This document shows positions 34,340 through 44,698 of a DNA stretch of 64,000 bases, one piece after another. A program made the position numbers and the translations under genes. The stretch comes from Amoebophrya sp. A120. Its lineage: Eukaryota; Sar; Dinophyceae; Syndiniales; Amoebophryaceae. The notes below the pieces were generated by a model that was not told where the DNA came from, did no database searches, and saw only the letters and a program-made list of their open reading frames with translations. The stretch is taken from positions 4,550,233-4,614,232 of the forward strand of contig CAJINV010000001.1 in NCBI GenBank assembly GCA_905178155.1, in the 5' to 3' direction. The first letter of the stretch is position 1; each line of letters starts with the position of its first letter.

Positions 34340-35431
34340 CTAGCTCTCTATCTCCAAAGTGATTCCCGCTTTATCTTCTAGGAACTTCGCCAAATACGTG
34401 TAGTCAATGATCTCCCCCTGTTTCCGAGCGTCGTCGCATTCCCCCTGGTAAAACGACGCTGCATCGTCTAAGAGCTCCGCAACGCGCGGCAGAATTGCTG
34501 TCTGATGACCACCCTCTGGATGCTGGCCCACAGAACTGGCATCCAAAATCAGATTTCTTGCTGCGTCGCAATCCTTTTGCATCAGCTGCAAGTCGAATCC
34601 ATACCCGAACCGGCGTGAAAACACCTCCTCCGGCACGCGCTGTATGCTCTGGAGCGACCGCCCGGAGCTGCTGTTGATGCAGCGAAGCGCTTTCTCCAAG
34701 TCTAGCCTGTCCCCGAAGAGTTTTCGCAACACCAGCAGTCCCTCGACGGTCGTCGCCAAATTCGCACTGTTCAATATGTTATTGATCGACTTTACCGCGT
34801 GTGCACTCCCAAGGGCACCGCAGGATTCCCGCTTCGCGGCAAAGGCACTGGCAAAGTGCTTCGCGTACGCCACGGCGGCTGTCGAATTCCCACCGAACAT
34901 GGCCGTCACCGTCGCTGCCTGGGCACCGCGAGGGCCGCCGGAGACGGGACAATCCACGAAGGTGATACCGTGCTCAGCAAGCATCTCGCCGATTTCTATG
35001 GTGTGCGCGTACTCTCCAGAGGTGCAGTCGATTAGGAGTGATACCGGGCGAAGAGCTGATCTAGGGGATAATATTCTCTCGCTTTCAGTAGAAGGCTCCG
35101 ATGCAGTACCATGGAGGTCGAACCGATGCTCATCATCCACCAAGCCTTCCCCCACTGCTCGGCGTCTGGCCTCGATAATGCGCGAGGCCACGTCATGAAC
35201 CTCGCGCCAGCACGGGAGGCACGAAAACAAAGTGGGACATCGGAAGTCTTCGATCTCGGCAACCGCAGTAGTTCCGTGCTCCATTGCATGTAGGGTTGCA
35301 ACGTGCGTCGTGCGATTCCACACAGCGCACGGACCGAATTTCTTATGTAGGTGCGCTGCCATCGGAAACCCCATGCGCCCAAGGCCCACGAAGCCTACAC
35401 GCGCAGCTGAGCTACTAGTGGAGGACGACAT
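34340..35431 (-). CDS. 3-hydroxyisobutyrate dehydrogenase-type (beta-hydroxyacid) dehydrogenase
   Basis: NAD(P)-dependent oxidoreductase, 363 aa, and the only clearly intronless gene here. The ATG at 35431 is followed by a Ser-rich leader, then the Rossmann motif VGFVGLGRMGFPMAAHL. The substrate-binding signature is DCPVSGGPRGAQA and the catalytic region is SAHAVKSINNILNSANLATTVEG, with the expected Lys. The C-terminal helical domain is complete to LEIES. Family members usually have about 290-300 residues; the excess comes mainly from a low-similarity insert (about residues 95-145, ARRRAVGEGLVDDEH onward) between the nucleotide-binding half and LLIDCTSGE. The open frame continues upstream of the ATG without another clear start. 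Substrate could be 3-hydroxyisobutyrate (valine breakdown) or a succinic-semialdehyde/glyoxylate type; sequence alone does not decide. Confidence 0.9.
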   Translation of the reverse strand: MSSSTSSSAARVGFVGLGRMGFPMAAHLHKKFGPCAVWNRTTHVATLHAMEHGTTAVAEIEDFRCPTLFSCLPCWREVHDVASRIIEARRRAVGEGLVDDEHRFDLHGTASEPSTESERILSPRSALRPVSLLIDCTSGEYAHTIEIGEMLAEHGITFVDCPVSGGPRGAQAATVTAMFGGNSTAAVAYAKHFASAFAAKRESCGALGSAHAVKSINNILNSANLATTVEGLLVLRKLFGDRLDLEKALRCINSSSGRSLQSIQRVPEEVFSRRFGYGFDLQLMQKDCDAARNLILDASSVGQHPEGGHQTAILPRVAELLDDAASFYQGECDDARKQGEIIDYTYLAKFLEDKAGITLEIES

Positions 35432-35878
35432 GCTTGCCGAACGGCTGTTGCTAAGAGCTGAATCGAGACAAAACGTGACCAGAAAATGGGACAACCAGCG
35501 AGTTAGTTTTTTAACCGCATCACTTTCACACACTGTTGTCTGAGGCCAGAGCCAGACTATTGTAGGTTCCACGCGTTGCTTTAGGAACAAAAGCACTTCT
35601 CCCTCTCTCTACATTGAACGATCCCGGAAGCGCACAGATGACAGCAACAAAGCAGAAGCAATGAACACGAGTAGCTTGCAAGAGAGTACAGTAGAGGCGG
35701 GGAAGCCTTCTGAATTTCTGGACCTGCCTCGACAGATGAATATTCCACTGTTGCTCCCTATGAGCAACGACACAAACTAAACGGACTTGTCATAGGACTT
35801 CTGTTCACTCTTTCCGTGTTTTACGAAAGGAGCAGTGCGCACGTTCAAAATTTCATTCGATTGGGCACAACGGCTCGC
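35432..35878. other. Intergenic region between eL34 and the dehydrogenase
   Basis: 447 bp of 3' flank of the ribosomal gene and 5' flank of the dehydrogenase. Nothing recognised beyond the upstream extension of the dehydrogenase open frame. Confidence 0.4.
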
Positions 35879-36587
35879 TTACTTCTTCTCAGCCTTCTTT
35901 TTCTTCGGGGCCGGAGCGTCCTCCTCCTTCTTGGCCTTTTCCTTCTCCTGAAGGACCTGCTTGACGCATCGCTGTTCCTCGATCAGGAAGGCACGGATGA
36001 CACTGTAGTGGATTTTTTTAACGTATCGGGAACATCAACAGACCTTCCTGACCGACACGTCGCGACACACACAAGACAACACACCAAACAAAAAGCCTAA
36101 TGTTGTTGACATCAAAATGACAAATGTAAAGCACAAACACAATTTGGAAGTAATAAGTACCGCTGGCGCACGGCTCCGGCGGAAAGGGTACCACCGTAGG
36201 CGCGGGCAACCTTGCGCTGTCTCTTCTTCAAGGTCTTGTACTTGTGCGGGCGCAGAGTCGGCACACCGATCAGCGGCTTCTTGGTGTCACCGCATTTCGG
36301 GGCCTTGGCCTTCTTCGTGACGACCTGGTAGTTTGGAAATTTGGCGATTTTAGTGGACAATTCTACAGGGAGAGAGAACCAGCAGTGAGAAGCGAAAGAA
36401 CAGAATCGAATTTAGATTGAGATTTAAAAACGCGAGCCTTTCGGCGTTAGTATTCGCGAAAATCTAAATCATAACTAGCTGGCCCTACCTGGTAGGTCAA
36501 GCGACCACCCGGAGTCTTCACGAAGCGGTGCTTGTTGGAACGGGTGTTCCAGGAAACGTGGCGGCGGAAAGTCTGACGAGTCACCAT
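35879..36587 (-). CDS. RPL34: 60S ribosomal protein eL34
   Basis: Cytosolic large-subunit ribosomal protein, 141 aa. Exons 36587-36488, 36362-36161 and 36002-35879. It begins MVTRQTFRRHVSWNTRSNK, has KTPGGRL, then APKCGDTKKPLIGVPTLRP with LKKRQRKVARAYGG and RVIRAFLIEEQ, all hallmark eL34 segments, and ends in a Lys/Glu tail (KKKKAEKK). The second intron is GT-AG. The first (about 36,363-36,487) keeps the frame only if cut as TA...AG or GT...TA; a GT-AG cut shifts the frame by one base. It carries none of the introner ends. Codon sum with the unusual cut is exactly 142. Human eL34 is 117 aa; the extra length is in the middle and tail. Confidence 0.95.
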
Positions 36588-37820
36588 TTTTGTCCGTTTT
36601 TGTGTCGAGAATATCCAGTCCTAGATCCTCTCCCTGTCAGATGTAAGGAAATGAAGCTCTTATCAGTTGCGTAGGCAGAGCAGAATCATAGTGCTATTCG
36701 TAGGGCATAGTCGTATTCTAAATTTCACAAAATTTAGATCGCATCTATTACTGATCCTTTTTCGATCCTTAACATGATCACACCATTTTCATTCTATCCT
36801 TCATCAGATTTTCAGGATCGACAATTTCGCTTGCTGAACCTTCTGGATCTTGTCAACACGGAATGGCTCTTTGCACAGGTTACTGAATCTGTTCTTTAGT
36901 CACGTCTCGCGTGCCCGCACTGCGATCGATTTATACATGGAATCGTGAGTGATCATTCGCTTTACATCGAAGCGGAAGCTCCGGGAAAATTGTTATCATA
37001 TTCGTGTCCTTCTGGAATGTCGCGTGCGCATTCAGTTTTAGACTATGACTACGTGAGCGAACGGTATGATTTAAACCAATGGCTGATCCATCATCTTGCA
37101 CGGCGTGTCACATGCAATGAAAGAACCTTTTTGACAGATTTGGACCGACCAGTGATCTGATGATCCCCATCTTGGCAAAAATGCTGCACACTGCGATAGA
37201 CGTCACGAGAGGGAACAGTTTGCAGCTTCCAGCAGGTGTGCTGGGTGACAGCAGATGTAGGACACACAAGAATATAGTGATCCGTCATAATCAGCCGACA
37301 TTTAGATCTCCATGACCTCCTGTAGCGGCTCGACAGCGACGAGTGATCCGCATACTACAACAGGTCAAACCTGGCAACAGCAATGAAAATTTGCAGCCAG
37401 TCGAGCATCATGCCGACAGGGCAGCGAGGCATAACAGTGAAACAGGTAAATGTGGCGTTTTGCAAAAAGTGTGGTAGACGGATCGATTGGAAAAGTTTAG
37501 CAATTCTGAAAAGGAGCACGAGACACATCCATCCAAGAGGCATTAAAGTTTCAGAATCTCCTCACTGACTTTGTCTCGCTCAGCAGGAGTCACATTTCGC
37601 AGGGTGTAAAGGCTTGTTGTAGTAGACAGCGGCAGGTCAAAGAGACAGTCACTAGGCTGGCAAAAATGTCGTTAACTAACAACCAAAGAGCCATGAGAAT
37701 CGGGATTACTCTGTTATACCATAAGTAGAAATGTGTGGCCGCGGCAAATAGAGATCTATGAGAGCAATTGGTTTGCGTTTTTCTCCTGCGCTCAAGTACA
37801 TTTGAATATGCCACCAGCAA

Positions 37821-37866
37821 CATCCACGTAGATTTAGATATGCCATCCACGTAGATTTAGATATGC
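37821..37866. repeat. Perfect 2 x 23-bp tandem duplication
   Basis: The unit starts CATCCACGTAGATTTAGATA and is repeated immediately without change. It lies in the gene-poor stretch. Confidence 0.9.
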
Positions 37867-38207
37867 TGGCGCCCGCGAAAAGGCTCTTTAGAAACTTGGA
37901 AAGCGTCCTACGCCTACGATACTGCCTTGCGTAAGTATCTGCAGAAAGTGCGTGGTGTCCCTCCTGTCCTAGTTTATCCAATCAGTCTAAAGATACTCAG
38001 CTAATCTCAATGTCGACAAGTATCGCAGATTGACTCACATGCTCGCGGGTATTCTCTAGGCAGGACACGTCGTAATGTCAGAGATGAAGTAAAACGTGAA
38101 AACCTTTTGCTTCGTTTGCGACTTGAGATCCACATGACAGGATCAGAATAGAAATAGCATAATATTGCGAAGCACTTCTCGTCGTGGCACCGTCTCAGTC
38201 CGTTTCA

Positions 38208-38245
38208 GACGTGGTCTAAAATTGACGACGTGGTCTACAATTGAC
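38208..38245. repeat. 2 x 19-bp tandem duplication in a 3' flank
   Basis: GACGTGGTCTAAAATTGAC is followed at once by GACGTGGTCTACAATTGAC (one mismatch). It begins 20 bp past the stop of the unknown Ser/Gly-rich gene, so probably in its 3' UTR. Confidence 0.85.
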
Positions 38246-38264
38246 TTTCTTGTTCCGGGTACAT

Positions 38265-41200
38265 CTAGAGTCTCCGCGGCTGATCGTCAGCTGGGTTCTC
38301 CGCCCCAAAGAACAACGCGCCGTAATTGTGCGCGGTCCGCGCGTATCCACTGTAAATATGTCTGGGACTGGAAAGGTTCATAGTTCTTTGCTTCTGGTCA
38401 GCTACACAAAACATATACATAAAACTCTGTAATACATACGTCCCAAAAGCTGTTCGCTTTTGGCCACGCTGAGAGGAAATCTCGCAGGCGGAATAGGCAA
38501 TGCAAAGCTTTTACGCAACTTGTGATGCCAGCCCTGCATCCCAGACCTGCTCGGGCATGAAAAAGCTGCGTCACAAACTTCTGCGATCTTCCAGTGCCAA
38601 CCATAAATGTGCATTTGATAGCGCGCTCAGGTTCCCCCGCTGCACGTAATTGTACTCCTTTCTTTTCCCATGCGCAGCCCTGCTCACCTGGTGCGTTGCC
38701 CAGAGCGACCGCGGGTCTCGCTCCCCCGGAAAGTGAAGCCCAAAGAACGCAAACCGTAGGCTTCCGCTGACTATCAAATGCAAAAATGTCTGGGTCTGGA
38801 AGCTTGTAATGCTAAAAGTGGATGATAGACTTAGACGCACTGCAATACGCAGCCACGCATGACAAATTTTATGGCTACCATGTCTTACGTATTCCGCATG
38901 GCAAACGGCGTTTTTACACGACAGGTAGGAGGGCCTTTTTGTGCCTATGCAACACAGATTCAGATTCTCGAGTTATGCCAGACAAGCATGACAAACTTGC
39001 ACTCTTCCAGACCCAGACACTTTTGCATTTGATACTGACCCATCGTGTGGGCTCCTCCAGAACAAAGGAAACGGTGACCGGCTCCTCTTTTCCCTCCGCC
39101 GCCGCGCGCTCGTCGTACACTTGGATGCCGAACGAGATGCGGCGCGCGGTTTGGCGGGGTGGTGACACGGTGGGCGCGAAATGCGCGCCGCCGAGCGGCA
39201 CCAACGCTGGCACGTCTGGAAAGGCCTCCGCGTTCAACGCATAGCGCGCCCGGTTCGGGCCGTAGCGAGTATCTAGAAACTCGCGCACCTCCACGGCGAC
39301 GTCGCGCACCGTCCGTCGGCGCAGAATGTCGCCGAACTCGTATCCCACCCGCAGGGCGAATGGCGTTTTCTCCACCGGAGCGCTGATGGCCGTCCTTTGC
39401 AGCTCGGCGGCGAACGGACCCTCCACGAGCTTGTGCAGAAAGTTGGACACAGAGGGCTGGCTCCAGATTACGGAAACGATGGGCGTCGCGCCAGCCGCTC
39501 CTCCAGCCAGCCTCTGTTGCTCCTGGGCGATAGCCTGCTGGAGAGTACCACTGCATTTTCTACTTGCTCGTGCCGTGCCGCGATTTCTATCGCCATGCGC
39601 AGCCGATTCTGCTGCTTCCATTTCGACGTCCACCGCCGTAGTACTTTTATCCCCGCCCTCCGCTGCTAACACGGACCCGAGCGCCCTTGCGTTTGGCAGC
39701 TGTTCTGTCGCCGTGTGGTTCCCGTCGCTCCCGCTACTGCTCTGACTGAACAGGAACATACAACTGTCCTCCTCCAACATTTCCTGCTTGGTGAGCGGCA
39801 CCGTGTGGTCCCGGGGAGCTTTTTCCAAAGGGCACTCTGTTTCTGGCACTGCCGGGGGGATCAACGGCATCCAAGGCAGTTCCTCCTCATCCTCGTCTGG
39901 CAACGGCAGTAGAGAGGGACTGTACGTCGCTTCCGACCCCGGGGTATGCATTGCAAATATCTTCGACCTGGGTCTGGAAGGTAGAAGACTTGTAGTGCGT
40001 ATCTGGTACCATGGCTGCGAAGTTTGTGTTGATGCGTGTTGCTAAAGAGTATTCCTTTTTTATATTGCAAAAGTGCGATTTCTTATGCGGAATCAATACG
40101 CAAGAACATAGGGCTCCCAAAAAACTTTTCATGCTAGGTGGTTGACTATTGTACTCTATTCATCAGCCACAAATTCGCATGACAACTTCCCAGACCCAGA
40201 CACATTCGCAGTGGATACGGGGCGGAACAACACCGGCTGCTGGTTACCACTGAGTCCAGGTTATCCTGTGTAATAACGTCATGCAAGTCTGCATGCCTAA
40301 AATGATCCTCATGCGCATCCCTACGGAGACCATTTTTCAATGTCATCTGGGTAGAACTCATCATGCTCTACTAAGGATGAGACCATCGCTCTGTGATGCT
40401 GCTTCGCTAGCTCAACGCGATTACTTAAATTACTGGCCCAAACTTGATGTCATGCGTCACAGCCAACACGTGGCACTGTGTGCAGCAGATTATAATCCCC
40501 ATCCTGACTTAGTCAGGCGGGCACGCTTATTTTACACAGGATACAGGTCCGAGGACATTGAGTCGACGTCGTCGCTCGGACTGGTCGGACTCGCGCCCCC
40601 GGCGCCCCACTCACTAGCTGGACTGGCGAACACCGACGCCGAATCCTCGAGAAAGAACGTAGACAGGGAGCTGCCGCTGGCCGTCTTCGCCAGCGTCGTG
40701 CTGACCGCGCTCAAGGCCGGCGAGGGCGCGCTCTTCCGCGCTTCGTCCGCGCTTGCGGTAAATTGGCTCCGGAATGATGAACTCGGCGTTGAACTAGCAC
40801 CACCACCAGCACCTCCTCTACTACCCGGCATCGTCGAGACCGCATCTCCCCTGTTGTACTCTGTCGCCCCAGGGATCGAACTATTGCTCGAAGCCGCCCC
40901 CCCGCCCCGCTGACTAGTGCTGCTCGCAGGCTTCAGGATCTGCCCGGGGGGGGAGGTCAGAAGATCTCTACTGCGGCTCCGGCCACCCGAAGCTGCGCCC
41001 CCTCGGTCCCGTCCGGTGGCTCCCAGCGGCAGCTGCACCTTCCCGTTTGACCTGCTACGCCCTTGTTTGTTCGACGCGCCACCTCCCACGGAAGAAGCGG
41101 ATGAGGCGGAAAGCTGGGCTCCTGATGCAGGCTCCTGTGCGGCAGGAGCAGTACAACTACTTTCTGGTGCGCCGCCGCGCGCTTCGGTGCTTTTACTTCT

Positions 41201-41641
41201 CGAAAATAAATACTCCGATAACAGTGTCGTACTGTCGTACGAAACAACCTGGCCCGCGACCGTGACCACGGGCATCGCGGAGGAGCCGGCGGCGACGTGG
41301 TCCCCAAGTAATCTTTTCTCCGCTTCAAGTTGCACGCCTCGCCCGGTTATTTGCGTGGGATCGACGTCAAACTGCTTCTCACGGTCGCAGCTCAGACCCA
41401 CAAGGACCGTGACCATGGGTGCGGCGTGTGCTCCAGCGGCATCGGACTCGCCTGAGTTCGCGTTGACCTCCTCGCGCTCCGAAGACACGAGGCTTCTGAG
41501 CAAATTCATCCGCAAACCCGCAACTTCTAGGGACGGAAAGATGACGGATAAGGTAAAAACCTGCCACAGTACAAGCGTCCATGAGAACGGAAGCGCACGG
41601 GTAACAATGATCCTGGACCATGATAGAAATGACAGCCTCAT
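38265..41641 (-). CDS. Unknown Ser/Gly-rich protein whose four introns are all introners
   Basis: Predicted 753 aa. Exons 41641-40544, 40261-40218, 39944-39035, 38771-38621, 38343-38265; the sum minus one 5-bp copy per element is exactly 754 codons. The chosen start ATG at 41641 precedes a hydrophobic stretch (LPFSWTLVLWQVFTLSVIF), so a signal peptide or anchor. Next come a small domain (VTVLVGLSCDRE, MPVVTVAGQVVSYDSTTLLSEYLFSRS), a long low-complexity Ser/Gly/Ala region, an acidic patch (DEDEEELPWMPLIPP), a folded-looking part (SNFLHKLVEGPFAAELQRT, VRDVAVEVREFLDTRYG) and a tail, RFAFFGLHFPGERDPRSLW, that crosses two introners and ends DDQPRRL. I recognise no family. Coding status rests on frame restoration across four insertions and on the low stop density. 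Confidence 0.7.
38344..38620 (-). mobile_element. Introner, family A, diverged ends
   Basis: 277 bp, in the unknown Ser/Gly-rich gene (GNLSA|RTAHN). Perfect repeat GCGCG. Left end TATCCACTGTAAATATGTC; right end ...CATAAATGTGCATTTGATA. Confidence 0.93.
38772..39034 (+). mobile_element. Introner, family A
   Basis: 263 bp, in the unknown Ser/Gly-rich gene (TRWV|SGSLR). Perfect repeat CTGAC. Ends TATCAAATGCAAAAATG and CACTTTTGCATTTGATA. Confidence 0.95.
39945..40217. mobile_element. Introner, family A, diverged
   Basis: 273 bp, in the unknown Ser/Gly-rich gene (CCSAP|GSEAT). Perfect repeat CGGGG. Left end TATGCATTGCAAATATC then CTGGGTCTGGAAG; right end carries CCCAGACCCAGACAC and finishes CAGTGGATA. 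Confidence 0.93.
40262..40543. mobile_element. Introner, related to family D by its ends
   Basis: 282 bp, in the unknown Ser/Gly-rich gene (MSSDL|DSVVT). Perfect repeat CAGGT. Ends TATCCTGTGTAATAACG and TTATTTTACACAGGATA. Interior GTCATGC boxes. Confidence 0.93.
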
Positions 41642-42331
41642 CTCACTTCTCAGTCTTGCTTGGCAAACGGAGATTCGTATCGTTAGACAGAACAAGTAGA
41701 CCAACAACTACTAATATGATGATAGGAGGTCCGCTGCAGGAGAAAAATCAAAATGTAACCACTCGTTATGTTGTAGATTCTTTACAAACCTCCACACGAT
41801 TATTTGATTCAGATTCGGGAAAAGAAGCAAAAAGAGCTTTCGGAGTATGGCAGCAAACTCCCAAACAGCAGGTCTGAGCGAAATGAGGTCAAAGTGAAAC
41901 CAACGGGTTAGCAGGGTTGGATTCGTTATCCTCAACCGCAGCTAGATCGGTATTGAAGCTAAGAAGTGAAATTCCGCTCGAGCTCGAGAATTTTTTCCCG
42001 TCGGACGCAGCACTTTCCATTGCGTGAGCGGCTTAGGCGCACGCGCACGGCACTAGGCACAGGCAGCACGAGGACCACAAAGAAATAAATCGATCAAAAA
42101 GTAGCAACAGGCGATCCTGTTTTCAACATTTTGGGGTAGCGCTCCGAAGCTGAACACACGACCGCGCTGCCTGCCATCTTGGAGTCCACCGATCTGACGG
42201 TTGGCATGTCCGCTTCTTATTCATTGGCGGGCACGACTGCGAAAAAACGATACTCATAGCAGTCTTTTTGCGCATCCATTGCCAAAAGGTGATACATCAA
42301 ACTCGTCTTCTTGCGTCATCGATTACTTGAC
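41642..42331. other. Intergenic region between SmD3 and the unknown Ser/Gly-rich gene
   Basis: 690 bp; the open frame of the unknown gene extends upstream to about 41,707 without an ATG. No other gene, RNA or repeat recognised. Confidence 0.4.
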
Positions 42332-43019
42332 TCACTTGTCTCCCCGCTTTGTATATGCCTTGCCGCGCATCTTTCCCTTTGCGTACTTTCCGCCACTGCC
42401 CTTCAACGGTGCTATTGTTCCGCGCCCGTAGCCTTGGCCCCGCGCGCCAAACATTGGGCACGAGGCGAGCATGTCAGGGAGGATAAAGTGCCGCACTGAT
42501 TGCCCTCGGACGTAAACCTGTTCATAGAGATGCAACACATCTTTTACTTTTTTGCATTTGAAGTAAACTAAAACAAAAACAAAAAGTTACTGTTCAGATC
42601 ATTTTTGTGGGTAAGTAAATATTAATATTCACGGGATTCTTCATGCATCATCCACCCGTAGGCGTAACAAGTGCACAGGCAATTCCAAAACCGACTCGAG
42701 CTCGCCCCTGATAGATTTGAAAACCAACACACCGGCGCCGGGCTAGAAATACAATCTCGGTGGTCTATCCTATGGGCGATAAAAGAAAATTAATTTCAAC
42801 ATGACATCTTTGCCTTGCGCATTTCAGAAGTACCTGTTCCATGACTGTTACGACGCCATGTTTTGGGTCGACAACAGAGCAGCCCTCCAGCATGCAGTTG
42901 AAATTGTCCTCGCAATGCATCAAATGCCCTCGGAATACCCTGCCATCACGAACCTCGACGGTCACCGTGTGCCCGATAGACTCGTGGAGAATCTTCGCTG
43001 GAATGCCTAGTGACGTCAT
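42332..43019 (-). CDS. SNRPD3: Spliceosomal core protein SmD3
   Basis: Component of the heptameric Sm ring of U1, U2, U4 and U5 snRNPs, 123 aa. Exons 43019-42834 and 42517-42332 with a 316-bp GT-AG intron. It begins MTSLGIPAKILHESIGHTVT; Sm motif 1 is VEVRDGRVFRGHLMHCEDNFNCML and Sm motif 2 is VYVRGQSVRHFILPDML, the D3-specific pairing (IRGSKIRFLILPDML in animals). The C-terminal tail is Gly/Lys/Arg-rich (GQGYGRGTIAPLKGSGG) but has few RG dipeptides compared with animal SmD3. Length is close to the usual 120-126 residues. It is notable only because this window contains many introns with unusual ends. Confidence 0.95.
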
Positions 43020-44698
43020 TGTCGCTTCTTGTTTATTTCAATGCCCGTTCTTTCCTGCGCAGCAATATCGGCAAGCGACCGCTGTGTGTTCGTGTACTCA
43101 AACTTTTTGTTTATTTTTTCCAGCCGTTTAGACTTCGCCGGTGCTGAAGTTGTCGCTCTAATATTGTTCTTGCTACTGACTGTGGTGGTGTATTGTGGTC
43201 GCCGCCGGATTTTTGTCTACTGTTGAGTCAGTTGTTCCAATTGGCAACTGCTTTCTGGCCACTGGCAATCCCTTGCGATATAGTCGCTTGTTCCTGTACA
43301 GTCGGTCGCGTTGCTGCACCAGAGGCCGATGAGCAGGTCATGTGACGAAACTAAATTAAAATTTCACTACTGATCATACTGTGCGTGTGCTCGCACTTAA
43401 GTATCATAACACACAGTTTCGCAATCGCTTTACACATATTTATACCTCTTCGTCTTCTTGCTTATATTTCTCCTCAAAAATAGTAGTATGGCTAACTAAT
43501 CGCGACAAAATGAAGAGCCTGTCGAAGGTAGAAAAGAAAGAACGATCGAAGAGCAGCTAGCACGAAAAATTGTGCACTTATCAGGGAGTATGCGTGATCT
43601 TCGGGATCGCGTATGAATGGATCCGACAAATTTCCCCGTCGCTTGGGACTTTTTCCGTGATCAAACCACTGCTCAGCAGCCTGAACTGATAATCGAGAGC
43701 CGAGCATCCGCTTCATGCGAACAAAGCCTTATCCTTACCCTTAGTTCCTATTTTTAATTGAATTTCGTAAAAAAAAAAAGAACAAGACCAATGTGACCGT
43801 CCAGCTAAATGCCTCTACACCAGATGAGCACTGGCAAGGCGCGGTGCTGTACTGCACCCGGCTTTGTTCCTCGAGTGATTCATTTTGTAACCCCTTTTGT
43901 TTAAAAGACGTCGCAAAATGCGACTTCTCGGATCTAGGCTTTTGAGTTCTCCCATTTTTATAACTTTTCTCAGAAGTTCAAACTTTACAGTGTTAGGCTC
44001 TAACAGAATAAAATAAATCTTATGCATTTTATTAGTCATCATGACATAGTCTTCGCCTCTAGAAGAGACGTGCTAGTGTTTGTAGTTCTGAATAAAACAA
44101 ATCTGTGCAATTGAAACCTATATTTTGAATCTAGTCTGATAAAACTCGATCTGAAGAAAGAGAGTTATTTTTTGCATTAAAAATAATTCTCTTTGGGTAT
44201 TAAACTATTTGTGTCTGAACAAGAATCCGTGACAAATAGAGTTCTTCCTCTGTCTGATCTTAGTATTTCCAGGGTAACTGTATCTGTAAAATTCAAATTT
44301 TAGAAACGAAATTTGTCTGTAAACTGTAAACTTGCTAAAGTGTGAGCATCTCACATTTGACATTTTTCAGAAAGGCAAAAGGGTATTCTCGGACGGTGGT
44401 AGAAACAGGTCTAATTCTTTGGGGTAGAAGAAACAGGAGGAATTAGAAAAGTATGGTAGGGTGGAGTTCTGAGTTCTGTCAAACCGTAAGAGATGGACCA
44501 CGCTTTTTTTCTAGTTGAAACACTTTTCTGAAACCTTGTCGACTGTGCTTGCGTCTTTTCGTAGTTTTCTTAATTCTTTCAACAAGCACACCTTCTGATG
44601 TTCATCTCTAACATTGTTGTACCAGTTGCACCAGTTGTCGCTTTTCCCAGGCAAAAGTTTGTCCCCTTACTTTCATCTTCCCTACTTGCTACTTAGTC
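43020..44698. other. Intergenic region downstream of the WD40-dynein
   Basis: 1.68 kb holding the 3' flank of the large dynein and the 5' flank of SmD3. From about 44,100 to 44,340 it repeats TCTGAT/TCTGTAAACTG words like those past the other dynein stop (2,740-3,060). Open frames elsewhere look like chance. No RNA gene recognised. Confidence 0.45.

Larger units (their letters stand above)
36588..38264. other. Gene-poor stretch between the unknown Ser/Gly-rich gene and eL34
   Basis: About 1.7 kb with no protein-like frame that I recognise on either strand, despite several short open frames. It holds two short tandem duplications (37,821-37,866 and 38,208-38,245, entered separately). The end near 36,600 should include the eL34 promoter. 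An unrecognised non-coding RNA cannot be excluded. Confidence 0.4.

Noticed and set aside
36945-37981. Several 60-90 codon frames in the gene-poor stretch
   Set aside because: Overlapping on both strands, no conserved motifs, no consistent splice sites; treated as chance.
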